Assembly: GCF_009906855.1 (NCBI RefSeq)
Contig: NZ_CP047650.1
Coordinates: 4,092,001-4,156,000 of the forward strand
DNA length: 64,000 bases
From: Xylophilus rhododendri
GTDB taxonomy: Bacteria; Pseudomonadota; Gammaproteobacteria; Burkholderiales; Burkholderiaceae_C
Reading direction: 5' to 3'
The number at the start of each line of letters is the position of its first letter. Within the stretch, counting starts at the first letter, position 1. A program made the position numbers and the translations under genes. Positions 46,750-55,267 of the stretch are shown one piece after another. Under the pieces are notes generated by a model. The model made no database searches, had not been told where the DNA came from, and saw only the letters and a program-made list of their open reading frames with translations.

Positions 46750-47697
46750 ATGCATCCAGCCCTCTCCCACGCCGCATCGCCCCTGCCCCGGTCGCGCTCC
46801 GCATCCGCCGCCTGGTGGCGCCGCTGCGAGGCGCCCACGGTGGCGCTGTGCCTGGTGCTCTATCCGGCCTGGGGCGCCCTGGTCTGGTGGCATTCGCTGC
46901 TGCCGGCCTGGCTGCTGGCGGTCTGCGGCGGCTACCTGGCGCATCTGCACTTCTCGCTGCAGCACGAGAGCATCCATGCCATGCGCGGCCTGCCGCGCTG
47001 GCTGCGGCTGGCGCTGGTGTGGCCACCGCTCAACCTGTGGCTGCCCTATCCGCTCTATCACAGCGGTCACAGCCAGCACCATGTGAACTTCCACCTCACC
47101 CATCCTCAAAAGGACAGCGAAAGCGCCTACCACTCGGCCGAGGCCTGGCAGGCCTATGGGCGGGCGCGGCGCCTGCTCTTCGTGGCCAACCAGACCCTGG
47201 CCTTCCGGCTGCTGCCCGGTCCCTTGCTGCGCCTGTACCGGTTGGGCTTCGACGAGGCGCGGCGCATCGCGCGGCGAGATTTCTCGCATGTGCCGGCCTG
47301 GCTGGGCCATGCGGCCAGCGTGGCGCCGCTGCTGTATTTCGTGGTGGGCGTCTGCGGCATGGCCTTCTGGCAGTACCTGCTGTGCTTCGTCTATCCCTCG
47401 ATGATGCTGGGCGCCCTGCGCAGCTTCACCGAACACCGCTGGAGCGAGTCGCCGCATGCGCGGGTGGCCATCGTGGAATCCAACGCGGTGATGGGCCTGG
47501 TCTTTCTCTTCAACAACCTGCACCACGTGCACCACCGGGCGCCCACCATGCCCTGGTACGAGATCCCCGCTTATTTCCGCCGCCACCGGGCGGAGGTGCT
47601 GGCGGCCAACGGGAATTTCTACTGGCGCGGCTATTGGCCCATCGCCCGCCGGCATCTCTTGCGGCCGGTGTTCCTGCCGGTGCATCCGGTGTGGTGA
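46750..47697 (+). CDS. Membrane fatty acid desaturase family protein
   Basis: The 315-residue protein has the three histidine boxes of di-iron membrane desaturases: HESIH (72-76), HSGHSQHH (104-111) and HHVHH near residue 262, with hydrophobic helices at about 31-66, 85-102 and 200-232. It should introduce a double bond or hydroxyl into a lipid acyl chain. The third box in NNLHHVHHRAP is typical of FA_desaturase proteins. The terminator-like hairpin before it suggests control by leader RNA, which would suit a temperature- or fatty-acid-responsive gene. Confidence 0.9.
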   Translation: MHPALSHAASPLPRSRSASAAWWRRCEAPTVALCLVLYPAWGALVWWHSLLPAWLLAVCGGYLAHLHFSLQHESIHAMRGLPRWLRLALVWPPLNLWLPYPLYHSGHSQHHVNFHLTHPQKDSESAYHSAEAWQAYGRARRLLFVANQTLAFRLLPGPLLRLYRLGFDEARRIARRDFSHVPAWLGHAASVAPLLYFVVGVCGMAFWQYLLCFVYPSMMLGALRSFTEHRWSESPHARVAIVESNAVMGLVFLFNNLHHVHHRAPTMPWYEIPAYFRRHRAEVLAANGNFYWRGYWPIARRHLLRPVFLPVHPVW

Positions 47698-47733
47698 GCC
47701 CGGTTTCCTGACTCTGCGTCCTGCCCATCCTCC

Positions 47734-48984
47734 ATGTCCGATCCTGTATCTCCTGCCGCCGCCGCATCGCGCCGGCGTTTCCTGCGCAGCGGTGCCGGCA
47801 GCGCCGCGGTGCTGGCCTCGGCCGCCTCGGCCCAGGTGGCGCCGCTGGAGGTCGCGCCCTGGTCGCGCGAGCCCGGCGAGCCGGTGGGCTGGCATCCCTA
47901 CGGCCAGCCCTCGCCCTTCGAAAAAGAGGTGATGCGCCGCAGCCGCCGCAGCGTGCCGCTGCCCGGCGCCAACTCCTCGATGACACCGCTGCATGCGCTC
48001 TTCGGCGCCATCACGCCGACCGGCCTGGTGTTCGAGCGCCACCATGCCGGCATTCCGCAGATCGACCCGGCCCGGCACCGGCTGGCGGTGCATGGCCTGG
48101 TGCAGCGGCCGCTGCTGTTCTCGATGGACGATCTGCTCCGTTTCCCCTCGGTCAGCCGGGTGCATTTCCTCGAATGCTCGGGCAATACCGGCAGCGAATG
48201 GCGCGGGCCGGGCACGCAGTCGGTGCAGATAAGCCATGGCCTCTTGTCCTGCTGCGAATGGACCGGCGTGCCCTTGTCGGTGGTGCTGCAGGAAGTTGGC
48301 CTGAAACCGGGCGCGGCCTGGGTGCTGGCCGAGGGCGCCGACGCCGCCGGCATGAGCCGCAGCGTGCCCCTGGCCAAGGCGCTGGACGACGCCCTGCTGG
48401 TCTATGCCCAGAACGGCGAACGCCTGCGGCCGGAGAACGGCTATCCGCTGCGCCTCTTCCTGCCCGGCTACGAGGGCAATATGAGCGTGAAATGGCTGCG
48501 CCGGCTGAAGGTGGGCGATGCGCCCTTCATGTCGCGCGAGGAGACCTCCAAGTACACCGACCTGCTGCCCGACGGCAGCGCGCGCCAGTTCAGCTTCGGC
48601 ATGGATGCCAAGTCGGTCATCACCTTTCCGGCGCCGGAACACCTGCTGCGGGGCGCGGGCTTCTACGAGATCTCGGGCCTGGCCTGGACCGGCAAGGGCC
48701 GTGTGCGGCGGGTGGAGGTCTCCACCGACAGCGGCGCGAGCTGGCGCGATGCCGTCTTGCAGGAGCCGGTGCTGGACCGGGCGCTCACCCGTTTCCGCCT
48801 GCCCTGGCACTGGGACGGCGGGCCGGCCGTGCTGCAGAGCCGCGTCTGGGACGAGACCGGCTACCGCCAGCCGACGCCGCAGGAGCTGATCGCCGTGCGC
48901 GGGCTGGAGTCGGGCTACCACTACAACGCGATCCAGAGCTGGGGTGTGACGCCCGACGGGAAGGTGCGTAATGTCCGCGTCTAG
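47734..48984 (+). CDS. soxC: Sulfite dehydrogenase, SoxC-type molybdoprotein
   Basis: The 416-residue protein has a twin-arginine signal (ASRRRFLRSGAGSAAVLASA), fitting export of a folded molybdenum enzyme. The oxidoreductase molybdopterin domain has the metal-binding cysteine in HFLECSGNTGSEW (Cys148), and a Mo-co dimerisation domain follows (about 300-416, with VRRVEVSTDSGASW and GYHYNAIQSWGV). It belongs with SoxC/sulfite oxidase-type proteins that oxidise sulfite or sulfur bound to a carrier in the periplasm. The next gene, overlapping by 14 bases, encodes its electron-accepting cytochrome. No soxXYZAB genes are in the window. Confidence 0.92.
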   Translation: MSDPVSPAAAASRRRFLRSGAGSAAVLASAASAQVAPLEVAPWSREPGEPVGWHPYGQPSPFEKEVMRRSRRSVPLPGANSSMTPLHALFGAITPTGLVFERHHAGIPQIDPARHRLAVHGLVQRPLLFSMDDLLRFPSVSRVHFLECSGNTGSEWRGPGTQSVQISHGLLSCCEWTGVPLSVVLQEVGLKPGAAWVLAEGADAAGMSRSVPLAKALDDALLVYAQNGERLRPENGYPLRLFLPGYEGNMSVKWLRRLKVGDAPFMSREETSKYTDLLPDGSARQFSFGMDAKSVITFPAPEHLLRGAGFYEISGLAWTGKGRVRRVEVSTDSGASWRDAVLQEPVLDRALTRFRLPWHWDGGPAVLQSRVWDETGYRQPTPQELIAVRGLESGYHYNAIQSWGVTPDGKVRNVRV

Positions 48985-49522
48985 GCTGTTTTGGCTGCCG
49001 GCGCTGGCCGGACTGTGTGCGCTGGCCAGCGCCCAGGCGCAGACCTATGGGCTGGGCCAGGCCTTGACCGCCCAGGCCATCGCGCCCTGGGACATCGATG
49101 TGGCCGCCGACGGCGCCGGCCTGCCGCGAGGCCGCGGCAGCGTGGCTGCCGGCAAGCTCGTCTACGACGCCCAGTGCGCCGCCTGCCACGGCGCCAAGGG
49201 GGAGGGCGGCATCGCCGACCGGCTGGCCGGCGGCAAGGGCAGCCTGGCCACAACCAAGCCGGTCCGCACGGTCGGCAGCTACTGGCCCTACGCCACCACG
49301 CTCTACGACTTCATCAACCGCGCCATGCCCTACACGGCGCCCAAGACCCTCAAGCCGGAGGAGGTCTATGCGGTGACCGCCTATGTGCTGCACCTCAACG
49401 ACATCGTGGCGGCCGATGCGGTGCTGGATGCCAAGGGCCTGGCGGCGGTGCGCATGCCCAACCGCGACGGCTTCGTGGCCGATGCCAGGCCCGACACCGG
49501 GCCGACCGCCCGCCGGCCCTGA
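48971..49522 (+). CDS. Monohaem c-type cytochrome, SoxD/SorB-like
   Basis: The 183-residue protein has a signal peptide (LPALAGLCALASAQAQ), one CAACH haem site (69-73) and a methionine ligand candidate in NRAMPYTAPKTL (about 119). It is much shorter than the two-domain SoxD of Paracoccus (about 380 residues). It overlaps the SoxC-like gene, so it is very likely the electron acceptor of that enzyme, similar to SorB in sulfite dehydrogenases. The short ending after the haem domain (VRMPNRDGFVADARPDTGP) is common in Sox-associated cytochromes. Confidence 0.9.
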   Translation: MSASRLFWLPALAGLCALASAQAQTYGLGQALTAQAIAPWDIDVAADGAGLPRGRGSVAAGKLVYDAQCAACHGAKGEGGIADRLAGGKGSLATTKPVRTVGSYWPYATTLYDFINRAMPYTAPKTLKPEEVYAVTAYVLHLNDIVAADAVLDAKGLAAVRMPNRDGFVADARPDTGPTARRP

Positions 49523-49529
49523 GCCGCGC

Positions 49530-50375
49530 TCAGCGCGCCGGCTTGACGAACCGCAGCGTCATGCGGTCCGACTCGCCGATGGCCAAATACTTCGCCCGGT
49601 CCACCTCGCCGCCGCGCAGCGTGGGCGGCAGCGACCACACGCCCCGGGCATGGTCGTGGGTGTCGCGCGGATTGGCGTTGATCTCGCTGATCGCCGCCAG
49701 CCGGAAGCCCGCCGCGCGGGCGCGGTCGACCACGAAATCCTGCGGCACGTAGCCGCTGGCGATCACCTGCGACAGGCTGGTGCCGGGCAGGGCGCGGTGC
49801 TCCTCCACGCCCAGCACGCCGCCGGGCTTGAGCACCGCGAAGAAGGCGCGCAGGGTCTCGTCGAAATGGCCGTCGGAGATCCAGTTGTGGATGTTGCGGA
49901 AGGTCAGCACCGCATCGGCGCCGCCGGGCGGGTGGATGTCGGTGAAGCGCTCCACCGGCAGGGTGCCGAGCACCACCCGGCCGTAGGTGGCCGGGTCGGC
50001 GACGAGCTTGTCGGCGAAGGCCTTGCGGGCGCGTTGCTGGCCGGGCGAGCCCTCGGCCGGCTCGTGCGCTGCATAGAGCCTTCCCTTGGGCGAGAGGTAG
50101 GCCGCCAGGATCTCGGTGTACCAGCCGCCGCCCGGCGCGATCTCGATGACCTGCGCATCGGGCCGCAGGCCGAAGAAGGCCAGGGTTTCGTAAGGGTGGC
50201 GCGCCCCGTCCCGGGCGCGGTTGGCGGCGCTGCGCTGCGGGCCGTCCACGGCGGCGCGGAGTTTGTCTTCGGGCGTAGGCGCGGCGAAGGCTGTTGCGCC
50301 CAGTGCCAGGGGCGACAGCGCCAGGGCGCTGAGCAGGCGGCGGCGCGTGCCGTGGGAGGGGGTGCGTGGGTTCAT
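49530..50375 (-). CDS. Exported SAM-dependent methyltransferase-like protein
   Basis: The 281-residue protein has a Tat-like or Sec signal (GTRRRLLSALALSPLALGATAFA) followed by a class I methyltransferase fold: IEIAPGGGWYTEILAAYLSP (motif I), and DAVLTFRNIHNWISDG and FFAVLKPGGVLGVEEHRA (motifs II-III). Exported proteins of this type are known in proteobacteria, where the cofactor source is unclear because SAM is cytoplasmic. Its stop lies 7 bases from the convergent cytochrome's stop. The function cannot be given beyond the fold. Confidence 0.85.
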   Translation of the reverse strand: MNPRTPSHGTRRRLLSALALSPLALGATAFAAPTPEDKLRAAVDGPQRSAANRARDGARHPYETLAFFGLRPDAQVIEIAPGGGWYTEILAAYLSPKGRLYAAHEPAEGSPGQQRARKAFADKLVADPATYGRVVLGTLPVERFTDIHPPGGADAVLTFRNIHNWISDGHFDETLRAFFAVLKPGGVLGVEEHRALPGTSLSQVIASGYVPQDFVVDRARAAGFRLAAISEINANPRDTHDHARGVWSLPPTLRGGEVDRAKYLAIGESDRMTLRFVKPAR

Positions 50376-50462
50376 GCATGGCAGCATGCCCCAAGCCCGT
50401 GGGGCGTGCACGGCCAGGCCTTTGGATGGACTTTCGCAGATGGCCGGCTTCGACAAATATCG

Positions 50463-50507
50463 GCTTTTATCCGTGTCTGGATAAATTATCGGATCACGGA
50501 TAAAAGC
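50463..50507. repeat. Perfect 13-bp inverted repeat with internal GGATAA sites
   Basis: GCTTTTATCCGTG and CACGGATAAAAGC flank 19 bases that contain another GGATAA. The region is strikingly AT-rich for this genome. It lies downstream of the hydrolase stop and upstream of the methyltransferase start (both minus strand). No T tract follows, so an operator for the methyltransferase-like gene is as likely as a terminator. Confidence 0.65.
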
Positions 50508-50539
50508 AGTTATTTGCCACGCCCGGCCGCCGCGCCGCC

Positions 50540-52177
50540 TCAGCGCCGTGGCGCGGAAGAAGGCTCCCACGAATCCGGCGTGCTGCCCACCAGCGACTTC
50601 AGGTCCGTCCACGGCCGGGCGCCGGGCACCTCCTTGCCGCCGACGATGGCCACCTTGGCGAAGGCCACCATGCGTTCGCGCAGGTATTGCTTGTCGCTCT
50701 CCGGCCAGGTCTCGATGGAGTGCGGGCCGCGCGCCACCACGATCTCGCGTGCGCCGGGAATCCGGTCGTAGGCGGCGATGGTGCCTTCGAGTGTCTCGGC
50801 GCGGTCCCACAGGCCCTTGCCGAAGAAGGCGGCGGGCCAGCGCTGCATGCCGGCCAGGGGCGTGGAGTTGGGATAGAAGAGGATGTGGTGGTCCGCCGCC
50901 ATGCCGCCCAGGAACAGGTTGCGGTCGGCCAGGTCGGGCGAGCCGGGCAGGTAGCCGGCGCCGCTGGCGAAGGACGACAGCAGGATGGCGCCCTTGATGT
51001 TCTGCAGCCCCCTGGCCGGCTCGCACACCGGCTGCGGCATGTCGTAGCTGCAGGCGCGGTCGAAGTTGCGGCTCATGGCCCAGGCGGTGGACATGGAGCC
51101 GCGCGAGTAGCCCGCCAGCAGCAGCGGAATCTGGCGCGAGGTCTGCCCGCCCAGCAGCTGGCCGGCCGCGGCGGCGCCTTCGAGCACCCGGCCGTCGGGC
51201 AGGCGCAGGCGCATGCCCTGGCCGCTGTCGAGCTGGGCCAGCACGCGGAACACGTCCTCGCCCTGCTCCAGGGTGTTGGTGTCGCTGAAGCCGCCGGAGA
51301 TGCCTTCGCCGCGCCGGTCGTAGGCCAGCACGTCGAAGCCGGCGGCGTTGAGCGCCTGGAGGTTCTCGCGGTACCAGCGCTGGCCCATGGTCTCGGTGGT
51401 GGTGTTGGGGAAACGGATGTCCACCGTCCTGCCGGTGGTCGGGTCGATGCGGTAGGCCTTCTCGTCGGGATGCTGGATGGCGGTGAGCTGGCCGCCGCCG
51501 CCGGGCGCGAACAGCACCAGGGCCCGCATGCGGCCGCCGTGGCCGTCGTCCACGCCGCTGCCGGCGATGTACCAGCCGCGCAGCTTGATCGGGTCGGCCA
51601 TCTTCAGGTCGATGCGTTCGAAGGTGTCGCGCGGCACGGTGAATTCGACGACCGAGGTGCGCGCCTCGGCGGCGGCGATGGACTCGGCATAGGGCGGCTT
51701 GGCGAAGAAGCCCGGGCGGCGGATCTGGCCCAGGTCCACGCTGCCTTCGGAATCGATCCGGCCGACCGGATCGACCGTGCCGGTGGTGCGTGTGGAGCGC
51801 GCCTTGTTGGGCGGCAGCCAGCGCTGCATCTGGGCATCGACCCGGGCGAAGCAGGCGGCATCGGCCTTGCAGGCGCTCCAGCGTTCCTTGAGTTTGGCGT
51901 CGGTGAATTCCGCCACGTGGTAGTCACCCTGGTAGCCGGCGGGCGCGGTGCTGGCATTGACGCCCAGCGGCACGCAGACGCTGCCGCCGCCCTGACGGGG
52001 CAGCAGGTAGCCGGACATCTCCTGGTTGCGGTCGGTGCCGACCCAGGCGCGGCAGTCGGGGGCGGGCGGTGTGGCGCGGGCGATGGGTGCCGGACTGCCC
52101 GCCGGCGCGGCGCAGCCGGCGAGCGAGAGGGCGGCGGCGGGCACCAGGGCGGCCAGGCCTTGCGATGCTGGTTTCAT
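50540..52177 (-). CDS. Alpha/beta-hydrolase-like lipoprotein
   Basis: The 545-residue protein has a lipoprotein signal ending in LAGC (Cys22). Residues about 215-510 form an alpha/beta-hydrolase fold: LVLFAPGGGGQ (oxyanion region), FDVLAYDRRGEGISGGF, the nucleophile elbow GYSRGS and a late histidine in RGPHSIETW. Residues 40-190 are a family-specific region with cysteine pairs. It may hydrolyse esters in the periplasm or on the membrane. No substrate can be inferred. It is separated from the GntR-type gene, in the same orientation, by 84 bases. Confidence 0.85.
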   Translation of the reverse strand: MKPASQGLAALVPAAALSLAGCAAPAGSPAPIARATPPAPDCRAWVGTDRNQEMSGYLLPRQGGGSVCVPLGVNASTAPAGYQGDYHVAEFTDAKLKERWSACKADAACFARVDAQMQRWLPPNKARSTRTTGTVDPVGRIDSEGSVDLGQIRRPGFFAKPPYAESIAAAEARTSVVEFTVPRDTFERIDLKMADPIKLRGWYIAGSGVDDGHGGRMRALVLFAPGGGGQLTAIQHPDEKAYRIDPTTGRTVDIRFPNTTTETMGQRWYRENLQALNAAGFDVLAYDRRGEGISGGFSDTNTLEQGEDVFRVLAQLDSGQGMRLRLPDGRVLEGAAAAGQLLGGQTSRQIPLLLAGYSRGSMSTAWAMSRNFDRACSYDMPQPVCEPARGLQNIKGAILLSSFASGAGYLPGSPDLADRNLFLGGMAADHHILFYPNSTPLAGMQRWPAAFFGKGLWDRAETLEGTIAAYDRIPGAREIVVARGPHSIETWPESDKQYLRERMVAFAKVAIVGGKEVPGARPWTDLKSLVGSTPDSWEPSSAPRR

Positions 52178-52261
52178 GTCGTCTCCTGTTGTTCTGGCCG
52201 GCAGTATTGCGGCGCCAGCTGTCAGGCCGCTGTCACGGGTCTCCCGGAAAACCCTGGCGGC

Positions 52262-52957
52262 TTACAACCCGAACAGCCGGTCGATGCCCGCCTGCAGATG
52301 TGCCTGCGCAGCCGCGCGCGCCCCGGCCGCGTCCTGCCGTTCGATGGCTTCTTCCACCGCCAGGTGCTCGCGCCGCACATCGGCCAGCCGCTCGCCCTGC
52401 GGCCGCCCGGACAGCCCGCGCGCCAGGCCGATCGAGAAGCGCGTTTGCGGCGCCAGCGCGGCCATGGTCATCGCGAAGAAGCGGTTGCCGCAGGCCTCGG
52501 AGATGGCGTGGTGGAAGGCGATGTCTTCCTCCACCGCATCCTGGCCGGCCGCCAGCGCGGCCTCGTAGCGTTCGCGGCAGCGGCGGATCTCCTGCAGGTC
52601 GGCCGGGCGGCGCACCAGCGCGGCACGGGCGGCGGCCTCGCCCTCCATGCAGCAGCGGAAGTCGAGGAAGGCGCGGATGTCCGGCACGTTCTTCAGCGTG
52701 CTCAGCGACAGCGGCTGGGCCTGCGGCATCACGTCGGTGACATAGCTGCCCGAACCCTTGCGCACCGAGACCCGGCCTTCCTCGCGCAGCCGGGCCAGGG
52801 CCTGCCGCAGCACCGGGCGGGAGACACCGAGCCGCTGCGACAGGGCCGTCTCGCCCGGCAGCCGTGCCCGGGATTCGAAGCCGGGCGTGCCGAGCAGCTT
52901 CAGCAACTCTTCGTAGACCTTGTCGCCCAGCAGGCCGGGGGAGGGGATGGGTTTCAT
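52262..52957 (-). CDS. FadR-subfamily GntR transcriptional regulator (FCD domain)
   Basis: The 231-residue regulator has an N-terminal winged helix (LPGETALSQRLGVSRPVLRQALARLREEGRVSVRKGSGSYV, residues about 33-74) and an FCD ligand domain with the metal-site pattern D-x3-H (EEDIAFHHAISEACGNRFF) and a later RREHLAVEEAIERQD helix. FCD regulators respond to small organic acids and usually repress an adjacent operon. It is divergent from the enolase-superfamily gene with a 102-base gap that holds a palindrome and repeated TTGACA-like boxes. Confidence 0.93.
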   Translation of the reverse strand: MKPIPSPGLLGDKVYEELLKLLGTPGFESRARLPGETALSQRLGVSRPVLRQALARLREEGRVSVRKGSGSYVTDVMPQAQPLSLSTLKNVPDIRAFLDFRCCMEGEAAARAALVRRPADLQEIRRCRERYEAALAAGQDAVEEDIAFHHAISEACGNRFFAMTMAALAPQTRFSIGLARGLSGRPQGERLADVRREHLAVEEAIERQDAAGARAAAQAHLQAGIDRLFGL

Positions 52958-52968
52958 GACAGCTATTG

Positions 52969-52983
52969 ACAGGGAAAACCTGT
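52969..52983. promoter_or_regulatory. Candidate GntR operator
   Basis: ACAGG-GAAAA-CCTGT is a perfect 5-bp-arm palindrome 11 bases before the regulator's start codon. TTGACA or its complement occurs three times in the divergent gap and the first bases beyond it (52966, 53052, 53061), and TATAAA at 53042 may be the -10 for the catabolic operon. The pairing of regulator and site is inferred from position. Confidence 0.4.
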
Positions 52984-53059
52984 TGGTGAGGGTGGCGAGG
53001 GAAAGCCAAACTCTCCAAACACCGCCAGTTCCGGGCGAAGTTATAAAAAGCTGTCAAAG

Positions 53060-54265
53060 ATGTCAATCATCCAATCCCTGCGTACCTGGCGCCTGCCAGA
53101 CCGCCCCAGCCTGATCTGGCTGGAGATCGAAACCAGCGACGGCCTCACCGGCCTGGGCGAGACCTTCCGCGGCGGCCTGACGGTGGAGACCTGCCTGCAC
53201 GAGGAGCTGGCGCCCTGGCTGATCGGACGCGACGCGCGCCACATCGAGGGCATCTCGCGCCACCTGCTCACGCCCTATGTGGGCTACAACAGCTCGGGCG
53301 CCGAGGTGCGTTCGGCCAGCGCGGTGGACATCGCCCTGTGGGACCTGGCCGGCCAGCGCCAGGGTGTGCCCATCTACGAAGCCATGGGCGGCGCGGCGCG
53401 CACCGGCGTGCCGGTCTACAACACCTGCGCCGGCTATTCCTACAACACCACCGGGCAGCGCCGCGACATCGGCGCGGCCGACCAGGCCGCCGGCCCCTAC
53501 GACGACCAGGTCGCCTTCATGCGCGATGCCGGCACGCTGGCGCAGAGCCTGCTGTCCGAGGGCTACAAGGCCATGAAGATCTGGCCCTTCGACATCTACG
53601 TGCCGGCCAGCAACGGCCAGTTGATCACCCTGACCGACCTGGACAAAGGCCTGGAGCCTTTTCGCAAGATCCGCGAGGCGGTGGGCAACCGGATCGAGGT
53701 GATGTGCGAGCTGCACAGCCTCTTCGGCACCCATTCGGCCCAGCGCATCTGCCAGGCGCTGGAGGACTACGACGTGTTCTGGGTGGAGGATCCGCTGTGC
53801 AAGATGGACGACGCCGCCGGCCTGGCCGACCTGCGCCGCCGCACCCGGGTGCCCATCTGTGGCAGCGAGACGCTGGGCGGCCTGCGCCCTTTTCGCGACC
53901 TGCTGGCGGCAGACGCGCTGGACGTGGTCATGCTCGACCTGGCCTGGTGCGGCGGCTTCACCGAGGGCCGCAAGATCGCCGCCCTGGCCCAGGCGTACAA
54001 CAAGCCGCTGGCGCCGCACGACTGCACCGGTCCGATCACGCTGATGGCCGGCCTGCACATGGCCCTGCATGCGCCCACGGCGATCTACCAGGAGGTGGTG
54101 CGGGCCACGCTGGCGACCTGGTACCGGGACATCGTCACCGGCCTGCCGGTGATCGTGGACGGCATGGCCCAGCCGCCGGTGGGCGCGGGGCTGGGCAGCC
54201 GCTTGAAGGACAGCTTCAAGCAGTCGCCCGAGGTGATCACCCGCCTGAGCGGCAAGGGGCGCTGA
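53060..54265 (+). CDS. Enolase-superfamily (mandelate racemase/muconate lactonizing type) dehydratase or racemase
   Basis: The 401-residue protein has the capping domain (LIWLEIETSDGLTGLGETF, residues 17-35) and the barrel with metal-ligand strands ending in EVMCELHSLFG, FWVEDPLC and ICGSETLGG. An AMKIWPFDIY lysine strand and APHDCTGPITL supply the likely acid/base groups. These enzymes abstract the alpha proton of a carboxylate; sugar-acid dehydration is the commonest activity in this branch. It is the first gene of the operon controlled by the divergent GntR regulator; the dehydrogenase and the binding protein follow. Confidence 0.9.
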   Translation: MSIIQSLRTWRLPDRPSLIWLEIETSDGLTGLGETFRGGLTVETCLHEELAPWLIGRDARHIEGISRHLLTPYVGYNSSGAEVRSASAVDIALWDLAGQRQGVPIYEAMGGAARTGVPVYNTCAGYSYNTTGQRRDIGAADQAAGPYDDQVAFMRDAGTLAQSLLSEGYKAMKIWPFDIYVPASNGQLITLTDLDKGLEPFRKIREAVGNRIEVMCELHSLFGTHSAQRICQALEDYDVFWVEDPLCKMDDAAGLADLRRRTRVPICGSETLGGLRPFRDLLAADALDVVMLDLAWCGGFTEGRKIAALAQAYNKPLAPHDCTGPITLMAGLHMALHAPTAIYQEVVRATLATWYRDIVTGLPVIVDGMAQPPVGAGLGSRLKDSFKQSPEVITRLSGKGR

Positions 54266-54277
54266 ATGGAGGCCGCC

Positions 54278-55237
54278 ATGAAGATCCAGATCGTCGGCCT
54301 GCATGCGCCCCATGCGCCGCGCCTGCGCAAGCTGCTGGGCGAGGGTTACGAGGTGGAGGCACTCGATGCCTTCCCCGCGGAGGGCGCCATCGAGGCCGAT
54401 GCCGTCATCGCCAACGCCATCACCGCCGAACAGGCCGCCCGCCTGCGCTGCCGCCTGGTGCAGGTGCCCGGCGCCGGCTGCGAGCAGGTGGCGATGCAGG
54501 CCCTGCCGGCTGGCACCACGGTCTGCAATGTGCATGGCCACGAGGTGCCGATCGCCGAGTTCACGCTGCACGCCATCCTGGAGCACTGGCTGCAGCCCTG
54601 GCTCTACCCCGCACGGCTGGACGCGCCCGCCTGGGCCGAGTCCTATGCCAAACGCCCGCAGCACGACGAGGCCTGCGGCAAGACACTCGCCATCGTGGGT
54701 TTTGGCCATATCGGGCAGGAGATCGCACGCCGGGCGCGGGCCTTCGGCATGCATGTGATCGCCGTCACCCGCAGCGGCAAGCCGGCGGCTGCCGAGCTGG
54801 TGCATGAGACCGTCCCGGTATCGGCCCTGCACGATGTGCTGCCCCGGGCGCATTCCCTGGTGCTGTGTTGCCCGCTGGACGACAGCACCCGCGGCCTGAT
54901 CGGCGCGGCCGAACTGCGCCTGCTGCCGCCGGGCGCGCTGCTGGTGAACGTGGCGCGCGCCGAGGTGGTGGACGAAGAGGCGCTCTACCTCGCCCTGAAG
55001 GAGCACCGCCTGGGCCGCGCCGCGCTGGACGTCTGGTACCGGTACCCGAAGAAGGGCCAGCCGCCGGTCGACCCCTCGCGCTTCCCATTGCACGAACTGC
55101 CCAATGTGCGCGCCACGCCGCACATCTCGGCCATCACACCCGCGCTGCTGGAGCGGCGCTACAGCTTCATGGCCGCCAACATCGCGCGGCTGCACAACGG
55201 GCAGGCGCTGCAGAACCTGGTCCACCGCGCGGCCTAG
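54278..55237 (+). CDS. D-2-hydroxyacid dehydrogenase family protein
   Basis: The 319-residue NAD(P) enzyme has GFGHIG (141-146), an active-site arginine in VNVARAEVVDEEAL (Arg227) and the histidine in PHISAITP (His282). The glutamate normally found in the LDVFxxEP segment is missing: here it reads LDVWYRYPKKG, as also happens in formate-dehydrogenase-like branches. The start ATG 54278 has GGAGG 5 bases before it; an ATG four codons earlier lacks one. It likely reduces or oxidises the keto acid made by the enolase-superfamily enzyme, or an analogue. Confidence 0.87.
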   Translation: MKIQIVGLHAPHAPRLRKLLGEGYEVEALDAFPAEGAIEADAVIANAITAEQAARLRCRLVQVPGAGCEQVAMQALPAGTTVCNVHGHEVPIAEFTLHAILEHWLQPWLYPARLDAPAWAESYAKRPQHDEACGKTLAIVGFGHIGQEIARRARAFGMHVIAVTRSGKPAAAELVHETVPVSALHDVLPRAHSLVLCCPLDDSTRGLIGAAELRLLPPGALLVNVARAEVVDEEALYLALKEHRLGRAALDVWYRYPKKGQPPVDPSRFPLHELPNVRATPHISAITPALLERRYSFMAANIARLHNGQALQNLVHRAA

Positions 55238-55267
55238 CCAGACACCCGCATTCCAAGGAGACAAGAC

